A stretch of 64,000 nucleotides of DNA from Actinomortierella ambigua (Eukaryota > Mortierellomycota > Mortierellomycetes > Mortierellales > Mortierellaceae): assembly GCA_016098155.1 (NCBI GenBank), contig JAAAJB010000040.1, positions 40,120-104,119 of the forward strand. The letters are read 5' to 3'. Below, piece after piece: positions 1-11,414 of this stretch; position 1 is the first letter of the stretch; each line of letters starts with the position of its first letter. Both the position numbers and the translations under genes were made by a program. The notes beneath the pieces were generated by a model. The model did not search any database. It was not told the origin of the DNA and saw nothing but the letters and a program-made list of their open reading frames with translations.

Positions 1-590
1 ATGCGAGCCTTGTTGGGTCCTGACACTGAATCAAAGGGAAGCTGAGATGGGCGAACGGGATATTGGAAGAGATACAGGTACTTGGCCAACTGCTGCGACA
101 GAAACACGGGGATTTCTTTGATGAGTTCATCGCCTTCGTCTGCAAAGTCTGGTAGTGGCTCGCGAGGTGTCTCGTCCACCTCCGAGAGGGTCGAGTCAAT
201 CTCCATCGTGTCTGCTGCCAGCTGATCTACAATTGTCGACATACGGCGCGTGAAAGCCGAGGTTGAAGACTCGACAGTAACAGCTGCCTCTGAGATTGAG
301 GCGATTGTTGCTTCCTTAGCACCCTCTGCTGACGGTTTTGTCGTTGAGGTTGATGTCGATCCAATGACCGGAATCGTGGTCCGCACCACGCGCCGCTTCA
401 GTGTTTCCTCCTCCTCCAACAGACGCTCTTGCTTCTGTAATTCGTCCTCAAAAGCATCTTCTCCGTCATCGCCCGAGCCGCCATCCATACGAACGTCATT
501 CTCATTATCTGAGGCTGCATCGACAGCCTCCTGCTTCCTGCGGACTCTACCCCTGCCAACGTTAGGTTTGACTGAAAACTTGGGGGGCAT
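1..590 (-). CDS. RPC5: RNA polymerase III subunit RPC5 (Rpc37-like), 5' part only
   Basis: Subunit of nuclear RNA polymerase III, which transcribes tRNA and 5S genes; RPC5/Rpc37 pairs with RPC4/Rpc53 in a TFIIF-like heterodimer for initiation and termination. Seen: an ATG at 590 opens an uninterrupted frame to the window edge. The N-terminus is basic (MPPKFSVKPNVGRGRVRRK), followed by about 130 acidic and Ser/Thr-rich residues, then the family signature IPVFLSQQLAKYLYLFQYPVRP, which closely resembles the start of human RPC5 (LAKSLAEKLYLFQYPVRP, recalled). The acidic leader before this block is longer than in the human protein. The rest of the Sin_N-type domain lies outside the window, so length and 3' exons are unknown. 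It is divergent from the CMTR1 gene across a gap of about 310 bp. Confidence 0.85.
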   Translation of the reverse strand, partial: MPPKFSVKPNVGRGRVRRKQEAVDAASDNENDVRMDGGSGDDGEDAFEDELQKQERLLEEEETLKRRVVRTTIPVIGSTSTSTTKPSAEGAKEATIASISEAAVTVESSTSAFTRRMSTIVDQLAADTMEIDSTLSEVDETPREPLPDFADEGDELIKEIPVFLSQQLAKYLYLFQYPVRPSQLPFDSVSGPNKAR

Positions 591-901
591 GCTGTGTTGT
601 GTGGAATGTGAATGTCGAAATGAGTCCTGTCCTTGACGCCCTCCTTCTCTCTTTCTATGACAGCCTGTTTCCTATCGTGTAAGTGGGGTCCCTATCCTGC
701 AGCAGGCGATGGGAGGGGAGCTCAGAGCAATGAACAACAGACGTCGAGGGCTAGTGTTGCATTGACTTGGAGGGAAAAAAAAAAGAGGATACCTACTCAC
801 AAGCCACAAACAACAGGGTCTTGCTAAAGACTATCCGCGTCCACCACGAAAGCCTGACTCTAACCACACCGCCCATTACTCCACCATCATCCATCGTCGC
901 C
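591..901. promoter_or_regulatory. Shared divergent promoter region RPC5/CMTR1
   Basis: About 310 bp between two divergent start codons (590 on minus, 902 on plus), so both 5' leaders and promoters must lie here. It holds an A-run near 776-784 and a CCACC-rich stretch (about 865-895) just before the CMTR1 ATG. No clear TATA box is visible. A promoter role is inferred only from the arrangement. Confidence 0.45.
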
Positions 902-3280
902 ATGGCTGACCCGTATAATGGTATAGTGTACATGTTGGCGGATGAATGAAGCTACTTTGCCCTCTTGCCCTTGCAGCACTATTTTTTTTTGTTGCTAACT
1001 TTAGCCTTTTGTACTTTGCGCTTTAATAGACAATGATCCAGCCTACGAGGCGACGCCGTTGCAGTCGCCTACGCCTGTCCCCACGACACGCACGTGCCCC
1101 CGTCAAGGTGGCGGCAAGGGATATCAGGCGAATGTTGACTATGCACAACAATTCCAACAAAGACGGTATCCTCCACTGCCTCAACACAACAATCCATACA
1201 ACAGCCATCCTCCGGGGTATGGGCCACCACCACCACATCAGCAACAGCACTATGACTCTAGGGGAGGTTATGGTCAGCATCAATACCAGCGAGGGCGCCA
1301 ACAACAATACCCAGGACCTCATTCAACACCCATGCTGCCCCCAGAGCAATTCCTTGATCAGCATTTAGAGATCTTTCAGGCGCCCTCGTACACGATCCCC
1401 GAAAGCGCATTCATGGTTGACGTGGGCGAACAAGAAGAGATTAATTACGATCAATTTTGCACCAGAGATACCTATGAAACCCTCATCGGGAAGAAGGTAA
1501 GGAAGGCACCGTCATCAGCACTTTCTCGTGGACTTGTTTGAAGAGCTGGAGCTTGATATTAAATCAAGCCGCCTCATTTTTTTTTTGGTTGTTTTCAATG
1601 GACATAGTCACGGCTATCTTCTATTGAAAAAGACGTGTTTGCAGTGGCGCGCAAGCGGTGCAACCCATACGAAATGGTCGGCAACTCCATCTTCATGAAC
1701 AGGGCCGCCGTCAAACTCGCCAGCATGGACTCGCAACTAGCACTGACGGCCAATAAGGAACCAGCACGGCCTTGGGCAGAAAGTCCATATGCATCCACGC
1801 CAACACCCCACAGTCAACCGGAAGTTTTTCGTTTTGTGGATGTTTGTTCAGGACCTGGAGGCTTCTCAGAGTACCTGCTGTGGCGGAAACATACTTGGGG
1901 CGAACAGGCGCATGGATGGGCGACGACTATCAAGGGCGACCTGGACTTTACGCTTGATCAGTTTTGTCCCGAGGCCAATGTCCAGCAGAGCTTGACAACA
2001 CATTATGGTGCCGATGGAACGGGCGATCTCCTCAAGCGTGCGAATGTAGAGGCTTTTGCAGAGGCTGTCGACCGTGACACGGCAGGATTGGGCGTTGGCC
2101 TTGTTACAGCCGATGGGGTAATGATTATTGTCCACATTACGCACTACTATTTTCTGTGGCTCGTTTATGGGCTGTATTTCCTGATGTTAACAACCACTTG
2201 CCCTTGTGATACTAGGGCATCAGCATGGAGGACGATCAAGGAGCTCAAGAGCTCCGCATGCGCCACCTGCTCCTCAACCAGATCTTGACGATGTTTATGA
2301 CTCTTCAAAAAGGTACGGAGCAACACTCGGCCCCATAACCATGGACATAGCGGCGACATGTTTTTTTTTCTTTCTTTCTGGAGTGCACGCTAACAGTTGT
2401 TTCATTTCATTCATTGCGGTGTACGTTTCTCCACGCAGGAGGCGACTTTGTGATCAAGATGTTTGACATTTTCACACCAGTAACAGCCGAACTCGTATGG
2501 ATTCTCTCGCGGCATTTTGAAAAGATTTGTATCCTCAAGCCGCTGACGTCGCGGCCGATGAACTCTGAGCGCTATGTGCTGTGTCGCCGCTTGCTGGAAC
2601 GTCGACCTGCCAGGACGATTGCCCACTTATTCCGTGCCCACCAGGCCTTTGAGGACTCTGCTGCTGCTGCTATTGCAGGAGCGTCCACAGCCGTCGACCG
2701 ACAGGTCAAGCATATCCTTTCACCAAGCACGGTGACGGACGACCAAAGCTTTATGGGCTATCTGCGTCATCACAACCTCGAAACGGCCAAACGCCAGCTC
2801 GAGGCTCTGGACATTTGCCTGCGATTTGCAAACGACCGTGTCGAGCCTGCTTTTGACCAACGAGCCATCATGCGCCTGTGTCTTCAACAGTGGCGGATCC
2901 CTCCTCATCCTTCTTCTTCCTCTACATCGTCCCACGGCGGAGGCTACCACGGACAGGACCATCCTAGCCAATCATACAACAATCAACATCACCGACAACA
3001 TCCACAACAACAACAGCAACAACAACAACAGCATCGACATCAGGGGTCATACCAGTCGCAGCGGCCCAGACCGTCTCACCCACAGTCGGGTCAGTATGGC
3101 CAACAAGGGCCGCCGCCAGGGTTCCACCCATACCAACATCCGCTCCCCAACCGACCTCCGCCCCCAGGGGGGCGAGGAGCAGGAGGAGGAAGCCCTGGAG
3201 TAGGTAGCAGCGGATCACAGTCTTCTGGTTTGCTCGACTCGATTCTCAGCTCTATCCAAAAGCCAACTGGTCGACGTTGA
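902..3280 (+). CDS. CMTR1: Cap-specific mRNA (nucleoside-2'-O-)-methyltransferase 1 (CMTR1 family)
   Basis: Transfers a methyl group from SAM to the 2'-O of the first transcribed nucleotide of capped mRNA (cap 0 to cap 1). Five exons join in phase: 902-920, 1030-1496, 1608-2117, 2216-2312, 2439-3280 (644 residues). The Rossmann/FtsJ core shows RKRCNPYEMVGN, then FMNRAAVKLASMD, the SAM loop VDVCSGPGGFSEYLLWRK, ADG at the 2118 junction, GGDFVIKMFD and SRPMNSERYV. The K-D-K-E catalytic residues of 2'-O-methyltransferases are all present. Human CMTR1 shares these blocks nearly word for word. The G-patch, inactive guanylyltransferase-like and WW regions of the human enzyme are absent; the tail is instead a Gln/His/Pro/Gly-rich stretch of about 130 residues. 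The ATG at 902 is chosen because MADPYN splices in frame into the next exon. AATAAA follows at 3380. The 1608 acceptor restores phase where the nearer AG at 1643-1644 does not. Confidence 0.9.
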
Positions 3281-3754
3281 TGAGTGACACAATTACCTCC
3301 CCCCTCCCTCCCTCCACCTATGCTCCCCTCTTCACCGTCGATGGCTCAATGATCCATTTATGCCATTTTTTTGTATTGGAATAAAAGAAGCCTCGAGCAT
3401 GGCGACCTCTGAATAGAGGCTAAATTCTGAGGAGTGTCGGGATGGTCTCCAATAGCCGTCGTAAAGAGAAAAAAAATATTGGCATTCTGTACGATTGTGA
3501 GTTACCAAACAATGACACGAACTGGTATTCTCGCACCGATCTTTACTTTCACACCACCTGACCCTGGTGAATGACGGGTTCTCTTCACCCTCAACCTTTT
3601 CCATCGCTTCCTTTCATCGTGTCACCTTCTCTCTTTTTTGGTTCCTATTTTTCTTTGTGGGTGGGGTGAGGGGAGTGTTATCTTATTTACAAATGATGAT
3701 GAGGGAAAGGTCGGGGGGGGGGGTTCAGTATCTACAGATTGTTGAAGGCTAGTT
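3281..3754. other. Convergent intergenic region CMTR1/RasGEF
   Basis: Holds the CMTR1 3' UTR on the plus strand with AATAAA at 3380-3385, and the RasGEF 3' UTR on the minus strand. A run of G's lies near 3712-3722. No gene seen. Confidence 0.6.
3380..3385 (+). terminator. Polyadenylation signal AATAAA of CMTR1
   Basis: A canonical AATAAA hexamer lies 100 nt after the CMTR1 stop codon, in the expected orientation. Cleavage probably follows 10-30 nt downstream; this is inferred from the motif and its position. Confidence 0.5.
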
Positions 3755-6237
3755 CTACAAGAACAGCTTGAAGGAAAGACTGCGGGAGTGGTTAAGTTTG
3801 TTGGGCTCTGTGCCAACCGACTTTGTGTACAGCTCCTCGTCGTCTAGGACATGAGTTTCGGTGATAATTCGTGAGATGAAAGGGTCTGGCTCAATGTCAT
3901 ATGGTCTACAAGAGAAAAAGGAGAGTAGGGGAGTGAGAAAGAGAGACATGACATGTTGGCTACATCACACTTGTAAGAAAAATAACCACCCCTCCCACAC
4001 AAGGCCTTGGCCTACTTACTTGGTCTGAAAGTTGGTTACTGTCGAGATGACATCCGCCATGAGGACAAACTTTTGCCAGTGGATAGACCCGTCCTGACGA
4101 AAGTCCTTGTTGCCTTCGCTGATTGATAGCAGGTCGGCTAGGTGAACTCCCCTGGTCGAAGCCAAGTGAGGAAAAGGGAGAGTATGGGTAAGTCTTTTTT
4201 CCCTTCTTCTACCACTTTGACCTTTCAATAGATATCAGATCCTAGACAATAAAGAAAAGATATAAAAGCTTACAAGTAAGGGATGCAGGGAGGCTCAGTC
4301 GCCTTCAAGGCTGCACGATATTCGGCAAAACTACGCTCCGAGCTCATCAGCTTCTCGAGCTCCTTAAAGGTGTTCCAGATATCCTTAGACTGCAGCATCT
4401 CTCGCGTTTGGACAAGGCGGTGAATGGACGATGTGTTCATGGCGCCAACAATAGCCATGGTCGTATTGTAGTTGCCGTTTTGTCGGAGAATCTACGTCAT
4501 AGGGTTAACAAAAGTCGGAAGAATAGGTTATTCTCAAGCGGTTCCTTCAGCTGCTAGATGGAGATTGGGCAAGTCGATGGCCTTGAATGGACCAAATGGA
4601 CCATATTAGGGTGCATTTTTTTTGTGGTCTTACCTTTGCGATGGAGATAAATTTCTCCATCATCTTGGCACGATGCTTGACCTTGGGAGGAGCCAGGATC
4701 ATGGTACCGACCCACGAAGAGATGAAGTTGAAGTGGGCTATGCAAGCTTGGAAAGCCACTGATCCTTTGCCTGATTTCCAGACTTGACGTAACATGTCTC
4801 TCGGCTAAGATTTTTTTTTGTATCAACAGGAAGAACCGGGTTTAGTTTGATGAATGTGAGACTCCACTCGGCCTTTTTTTCCTTTTGGACATCTCCCCCT
4901 CCACCATCACCCGCCCCATTATCCTTATCTCACCTTGAGTTTGCGGAACAGGCCGAATTCCACACACGTCAGTTGATCCGCAACGGCCTTGTCTGGGATC
5001 TCCATGAAAGGGCTGGAGAGGACATTGGCGGAGGGCTGGGGTGGGGGCTGCGCATGAGCGTGATGATGGCCATGAGTAATGTGGGGCAACAGGCCGTCCA
5101 ATAGACACGATCCAACCGAGGTAAGTGATGGTGTCTTGTGGAGAGGACTGTGGCTACTTGTACTACCGCCACCGCCACCATGACTGCCATTAGTGTTAAC
5201 TGCTTGCGCAGGCGCATGCGAAGCGCAGTTGCTTGCGTTGCTCGTAGCGCGCTGGCGATAAGCTTGGCTACTGGATCGCTTGGTAATGATCGGTATGGCG
5301 GCAATGGGCTGAAGCTGCATCGGTGTGGAGTCGCCCTCGGCAAAACATCCTGAGAGTGGCTGGTAGTGAGATGGGTGATAGTATCCTGGATGCGACGATG
5401 CAGACGACGCCGAGCCTCTCCGCGCCCCGAGGACGCTCTCGCGGATGCTTGGGCCTGTGCATCCATGGGTGAGAGACCCGGTACTGGAGCGACGATCCCG
5501 GGGTAAATGTGCAAGTGTCCGTGAGTTGCGACGCCCAGCGTTGGGGATGAGTGGGAAGGGCGCAAGGGTGTCCATAGGACTAGTGCCGTCCAGAGACTCT
5601 GATTCAGACATTATTGTTGTTGGTGTTCCCGGAACGACAGAGTGGATGTGTTCCTGATGTTGAGCGAGACGTACTTCTGGAAGTTCTTCGTCGGTGTCGA
5701 ACAATCCCCACTCCTTGTCGTCATCCATCTCTTCGTATGATACTGCAGGGACAGGTGTCATAGGTCGGTCTTGGTCACCATCGCCTGATACTGAGCTGTT
5801 GCTCGAATGGACAGCAGATCCGGTGGCATGGCTCGTTGTCGCAGGTGCAGTTTCTGACGCAGAAGAGGATTCATTGAGAGAGCGCCAGGTGTTGAAGTAG
5901 TGGATGGAGGAGAGTGGAAGCAGCGACGAGTAGATGTTTTGGAGGTATGGGAAGAGCGCGACGCGCTCTCTCAGAAAGGCGGCAAGGCGTTGTCGTGTTT
6001 GAGGGTGAACAAAGTCGTTGGGGAAATGCTTGAGCCAGTGGTGCAGGCAGGTGCATATCCTACCGATTACCAACAGTCGTACAAGGTAGTGAAGGGTCAG
6101 TTAGGGAGGGTATGGATCTCCATGATTGGTTCAAGAGAGCAGAGAGTACGTAGGAGAATAAAAACAGCCCAGAAGTTGATTTATGCATCGTGGGTGGGGT
6201 AGTTTGGGCGAGAGAGACAAGGAAAAGGAAGATAGAT

Positions 6238-6286
<49 letters not shown>

Positions 6287-8992
6287 AGGGGGACGGGGCC
6301 GGGGGAGGCGGGGCGGACGGTGGGACCAGCATAAAGTGGATAAAGTGGAGCAAATACATACCGTAGCCGTGTATCTCGTGCTTCTAGACTGGCGAGGTCG
6401 TGCTCATCGAGGTCGGTGTCAACAAAATCGCCTTGGTCCTCGAAGCGGTCGATGAACAGCTCGAGAAGGTCTCTTGGGCGCAAGAACTTGCGGTAGATCA
6501 TCAGAAAGACATTTGTCCGTGCGATTTGGTCTAGCATGAATTACAAGTGGGATGGAAGTATATGAAGCGAACGGATGTTCCGGGAGGCGGAAAAACGTGG
6601 AGATAAAGGGAGATGAATGGAGGGCGAGGCACGCAATTAATGTAAGTGGGCCGGTTCAGGAGATTGGCAATCAAGTGCAGAGTGTCTCGGACTCTTTGTC
6701 ATTCCCAGCAAAAGGGAAGGAACAAGGCAAGGCAAGGGCAATGACAAGGACAAGGACACCAGGAATAAATGATTGGTAAAAATAGCCATCCCCCCCCACC
6801 CGGTAGGCATGGTGTATGAATGTACAGTTTTGACTGCAGCAAAGACAAGACAGGCAGAAAGAGCGATGCGCCCCTCCCCGCCTCTCCACATCCCAATGGT
6901 ACACCAGCAAAGTTTGTGTATGGGAGAGAGAAAGAGAGAAAGAGAGAGAGAGAAAGAGAGATAGAGCGAGAGAGCAAAATCTTCTCCCTCCAATCCCCTC
7001 CCCCCATCCTTTAGAGGGATACCCTACTTACCATGAGGATTGTCATAATCTGGGGTCGTGAGTTGATTGACGAGGTCGTCGAGAAAGGTTCCTGTTGCAG
7101 AGTCACTGGAAAAACAAAAGTGGGACACAAATGGTTAGTGAGTGCGTGTGAGAATAGAGGCAGAACATCCATTAGAGAGTAACGAAGCATCCCACAAATC
7201 CAGACCCCCTCAAGAATTGGCTCAGCCTATCAGCTGGAGCAGAGTCTATTGCTCCTACATTATTGAGTACATACAACTCTTTTTTTTCCCTCGCTCCCCC
7301 CCTCTTCCCCTCGCTCCCCCCTCCCTCTGCCACTTTCTCGTTGTCCAACTATGTCATTGTGTGACCATAACAACACTGGCCACAAGGGAAGCTTCAGGTG
7401 GAGAGCGGGGTGCGACGCTGGTTGGTGCATATTTTGACATACCTCGAGTCCTTCGAGCCTCGCCTCGAAGCTATGAACCCTTCCATAGCAGGTGACGATG
7501 CTAATGACCGTGCTGTGATCGACCGCGGTCGACCGTAAAGATGGTTTCCCCCTGCTCCTGACGTCGATGCTGCGGACGCGAGTGCACTATATTGTTGGCT
7601 TGTGGTGGACGGCGATAGTGCGCCAAGGGTTGTCGTCGATGAGGCTGCGGTGACCACCGTGGCTGTCGTAGCAGCCTCGTCTCTGCTGCTGCTTGCTGGT
7701 GATGCTGCGCCTGGGTCTGTCGTGCCAAGATGGCTATGGCTGCACTCGTGCCGAGCGTTTTGTGCTGCAAAAGGTGGGACGTTGGAGGCAAAGTTGGTGT
7801 TGCCGGGTTGACCGAAGGAGGCGTTGGCCGAAGACGGGTTCGACAGCGGGGAGCACGGCGAGTCGCGTCCTGGCACGCCCAACAGAGGCGCGGCAAGTTG
7901 GTGTTGAGACTGGGGGGACACAGGTGAGGTCATTGCTGAAGAGAAGCCAGTAATGGATTCCAGGCATTCATGCGTGAACAATGGCGTGTGTGTCATGAGG
8001 GGCAATGGTGGTAGGGTCGCCATGGCGCCAATGGGCTGGGGCATTGTGTGCTGCTGCTGCTGCTGCTGCTGTGATGTCGCTGGAGACAGTGGTGGTCGCG
8101 GAGAGTGTTGGGGTGTGGAATGGAGATCCCGCGAGGAGAATGGGCTGATCAGGAGAGGGTCAGAAGGGAGGAGCGGAAAGAGAGGCAGTGGTTTGGCAAG
8201 CGGGGGAGAATAAGTCGAGGATGACGAGTTGGGCAGGGGTGGTAGAAGTGGTAGTGGTAGTGGTAGTGGTAGTGGTGGTAGTGGTGGTGGTTGTTGTTGC
8301 TGTGGTGGTGGTAGGAGTGGTAGATGCAGCGGTGGTGGTGGTGGTGGTGGGGAAGACAGGGAAGAAGTGGTGGAGAGCGATGAAGAGGATGAAGTAGAGA
8401 GGTTTGGTGAACAGGAGGAGGAAGAGGAAGAAGACAATGTATGAGGAGGAAGGTTGGTCATTGTTGCTGTGGAGACTGAGGCTGGGGCAGCTTTGTCAGT
8501 ATATGTAGCCTCTCCTGACACCTCTTGTTCAGCGATCCCGGCTGCGGAGGGGAGGTGACGGGAGGACAAGTCCAATAGGCTGCCGACCTGGATCCGGAGC
8601 GGGTGGTCCTCGCCGTGACATGCCGAGACCGCCTGTTGAAGGCTGCTGCTGCCGCTCGTTTCAGACGCCTGCCCTTGCCCTTGGCAAAGACATGCTGTCG
8701 AAAACAAGGTTGGGGGAGGGAGCAATGTTGCCGAGAATGGGGGCATTGAGCTGCTGGGAGTCAGCGACGAATGTGCATTCACCATGCCGACTGAGAGGCT
8801 CCGGCTCTGTCTGTAGCTGCTGTTCTGCCGGCTGGCACTGCTGCTGCTGCTGCTGTTGCCTGTAGTAGTAGGGGTAGCAGCGACCATGCCGCTACTCGGG
8901 CAAGAATTTCCTTCCAGAACCACACTGAGACTGCGGCTGTGCCTCTTCGCACTGGACACCTCCAAATCGGCACTTTTGACCGACACCATCAT
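3755..8992 (-). CDS. Ras guanine-nucleotide exchange factor (RasGEF_N + CDC25 domain)
   Basis: Predicted activator of Ras/Rap-type small GTPases at membranes. Eight exons read leftwards and join in phase: 8992-7443, 7105-7032, 6530-6362, 6059-4934, 4804-4634, 4491-4274, 4151-4020, 3905-3755 (1196 residues). Residues 1-515 are Ser/Pro/Gln-rich low complexity. The RasGEF_N region (about 520-650) shows ARTNVFLMIYRKFLRPRDLL and later CLHHWLKHFPNDF. A Ser/His-rich linker follows. The CDC25 catalytic domain (about 950-1190) shows DQLTCVEFGLFRKLK, HFNFISSWVGTMIL, MAIVGAMNTSSIHRL and ATEPPCIPYLGVHLADL, all typical family blocks. The start is uncertain: ATGs at 8992 and 8989 are adjacent, the frame stays open upstream to 9256, and splice-like signals lie further upstream near 10.4-10.8 kb. 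No SH3 domain was recognised. Which GTPase it acts on cannot be read from sequence. Confidence 0.88.
6241..6283. repeat. (GA)n microsatellite in a RasGEF intron
   Basis: An almost pure GA dinucleotide run of about 43 nt inside the 6060-6361 intron of the RasGEF gene; it reads as CT on the coding strand. A second, less perfect GA/GAAA tract lies at about 6926-6972 in the neighbouring intron. Confidence 0.9.
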
Positions 8993-11379
8993 GCGATTGG
9001 TGGACAGGAGGAGGAGAGGGGGGGGGGCTGCTGCCAAGGCCCACAGGGAATAAGTGGCAAGTGGTAGAAGAAAACACAATCCTGTTGTTGGGCACACCAG
9101 AGCACAGAGATGTACAAGAGGCTGTGTGTGTCTTTGGTGGTCAGAGTTGGGGAGAGTCGAAGGATGGAAAACAGTAGAGAGCAGACAAAAAGAAAGTATA
9201 GAGAGCGAGTGAAAGAGAGGAGGAGTTGCAAGGCTTTCTTTTTCTTTTTGCGGCAAGTTTCGGTGATGGTGCCGATGATATCGATGCTCAGTATTGGAGT
9301 TTGAGCAATGTATGCTTCAAGTGCAAGGAGTTTGAGGAGAGTGTGTCACTAGATGTAGCAACTCTCTGACAGAAACAAGGGTATCTGTTAACAGGTATGG
9401 GGTGCTGCAGATGTCTAACAGATGCAAGAAGGCAATCAGTTTAGGCAAGGACAATCAAACACAGGAACAAGATATACAGAGCAAGAAGGAGGAGAGAAAG
9501 AAGGAGCAATGGTTTGTACATTTGGCAAGAAGAAAAGGAAATTGCAAGGATTCTTTGACGATCGCACACATCAAGGGGCGGGGGGGAGGAGGAGGGAGAG
9601 ACTGCAAGAGAAAGAAAGAGAGAAGGAGGAGGAGGGGTGGAGGAGGGAGGGGGGTCGAGAGGTGACAAGCACAATGCGCTGTGCCTTGTCTTGCCTGTCC
9701 CTCCCCCCCTTCTTCGCTCCTTCTCCTTCATCGTCCCTTTGTGCGTGCAGGAAATATCCTATTTACTTATCTTGTCCTCTTCCTCCTCTCACAATACTCG
9801 TTCCTCGTGATCGAGTGACAAAGAGGAGGTGAGAGGAGAAGTGGCAAGGAGATGGGGCATGCCGCTTCATCCGTTGGCGGTCGTTCTGCTGCCTGGTGGC
9901 CTGTTCCTGGCTCTGTTACGAGGACCGGAAAAGAACGAGAGACGTGCGTGTCGACATCTCCACCCCCCTCCTCCTCCCTCCTCCTTCCTTCCGCTTTCCC
10001 TCTCCTTTCCTCTCGCTCAAGCATTTTTTTTTTTCAAATCATCGCGTCTCGTCCTGGTCATTTGCCACCTCCAAGACGCCCCTCCCGTCTCCCTTTTCTT
10101 TCCTTGTCATGACCAAATTGCTGCGTTTCCAGTCCGGCAGACTCATGCAAAAATTGGAACTACAGTCCCCAGCAATCGACGGGCGTTGTTCCTGTTCCCT
10201 GTGTGAGGGGGCGAGAAGCAAAAGGAGGGGTGGAGGGGGGAGATGGAAGCACAGAGTTGCTAGAAGAGGTGTGAGGAGCAAGCCACACAGCAACGCGTCT
10301 GCATGGGAAATCGGGCAACGAAGTTGCCACAGAGATCACAGAGTGTGAAGATCCAGAATCGTTTCAAAATAGCTTGAACATACCTTGGTGTGACATATGG
10401 CTCGCTACCCTCAAGCTCAAGGTTTTCCAACTTGTGATAGTGGGGTGGGTGGGGGTCATATTTTGAGCATACGCCAGAGATCCGCGAAAGGTGAGACGGT
10501 GGCAAAGAATTCAGGGGGGGGGGGTTCGTAAAAAACTCACACACGCGCACACGCACACGCACACACAGACGAGCAGGGGGTAGGGTGGGGAGCAAGAGGG
10601 AACGGGATGGAGGGCATGGGAAGGGACGGCAACTTGAGGGTAGGTACAGGTTGAGCGAGTGCAGAGGGACGACGCGTCGTTCACGCGATAGTCGCTGATC
10701 ACTGGAGGTCGCATAGTGCGGAAGGGCCAGCCTTTTAAAGTTCTCTAGGATTGAAGTAAAATACCTGTTTGCCACACAGTTAGGCCCTGGGAGAACTTTC
10801 TGGCAGGGAAGGGGGTCAGAGGGTAAAAGGTGGGCAAAGAGGGGGATAGAAAAAGAAAAGAGTGAAAGAGAGCTTGGACCATCACATCCCTTCGAGGGGC
10901 TGGAGCATCTGCACAGCACAAACATGTACTGCGCGCACAAACGCACTTCTTCACATGAACAGTACAGTCCACTACGAGTGTTACTCTTACACTATCACTA
11001 CTCGCCTTGCTAGCATTACCGAGTACAGTTGCAAAGTGAGGTCACTGCTACTTTTTTATTTTTACTCTGCAAAATTCAGCATCCCATGGTGCACTGCAAC
11101 CTTCAACCTTGTTCGTCTCCGCCTCTTAAGCTTTCTTCTTCCTTCCACTGCGGTCCAACGACGAGGTTCGCTCATCTGTCGTGCCTCATTCGACATCTTC
11201 GCATGTGGTTGGTGGTGATTCCTTGTGAGCCACGACAGGATAGCCCGCAAAAGCCTGTTTAGACCTTTCTTCTTTTTCCCCCTTACCCTCTCTCTCCTCT
11301 CCCTCTCTCAGTTGTCTCCTCCTTTGAGCAGTCGGTCCCCGCCCCGCCCCCCTTTCGCACCTCCTTTCCTTCGACTTTA

Positions 11380-11410
<31 letters not shown>

Positions 11411-11414
11411 TGCC
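8993..11414. other. Long divergent intergenic region RasGEF/NIPA
   Basis: About 2.4 kb of purine/pyrimidine-skewed sequence without a convincing gene. It contains G-rich and CT-rich tracts, a CA-rich tract near 10540-10565, and poly-T at about 10025-10035. On the minus strand are short open stretches flanked by plausible splice sites (for example 10430-10384 and 10799-10765), which could be 5' exons of the RasGEF transcript. Just upstream of the NIPA ATG is a strongly pyrimidine-rich stretch (about 11265-11414) of the kind common in fungal promoters. Confidence 0.5.

Noticed and set aside
1645..2117. Exon 3 of CMTR1 starting after the AG at 1643-1644
   Set aside because: It leaves the reading frame out of phase with the previous exon. 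The acceptor at 1606-1607 restores phase and adds conserved residues.
8188..8444. Val- and Gly-rich plus-strand frames
   Set aside because: They are antisense to the Ser/Pro/Leu low-complexity part of RasGEF exon 1.
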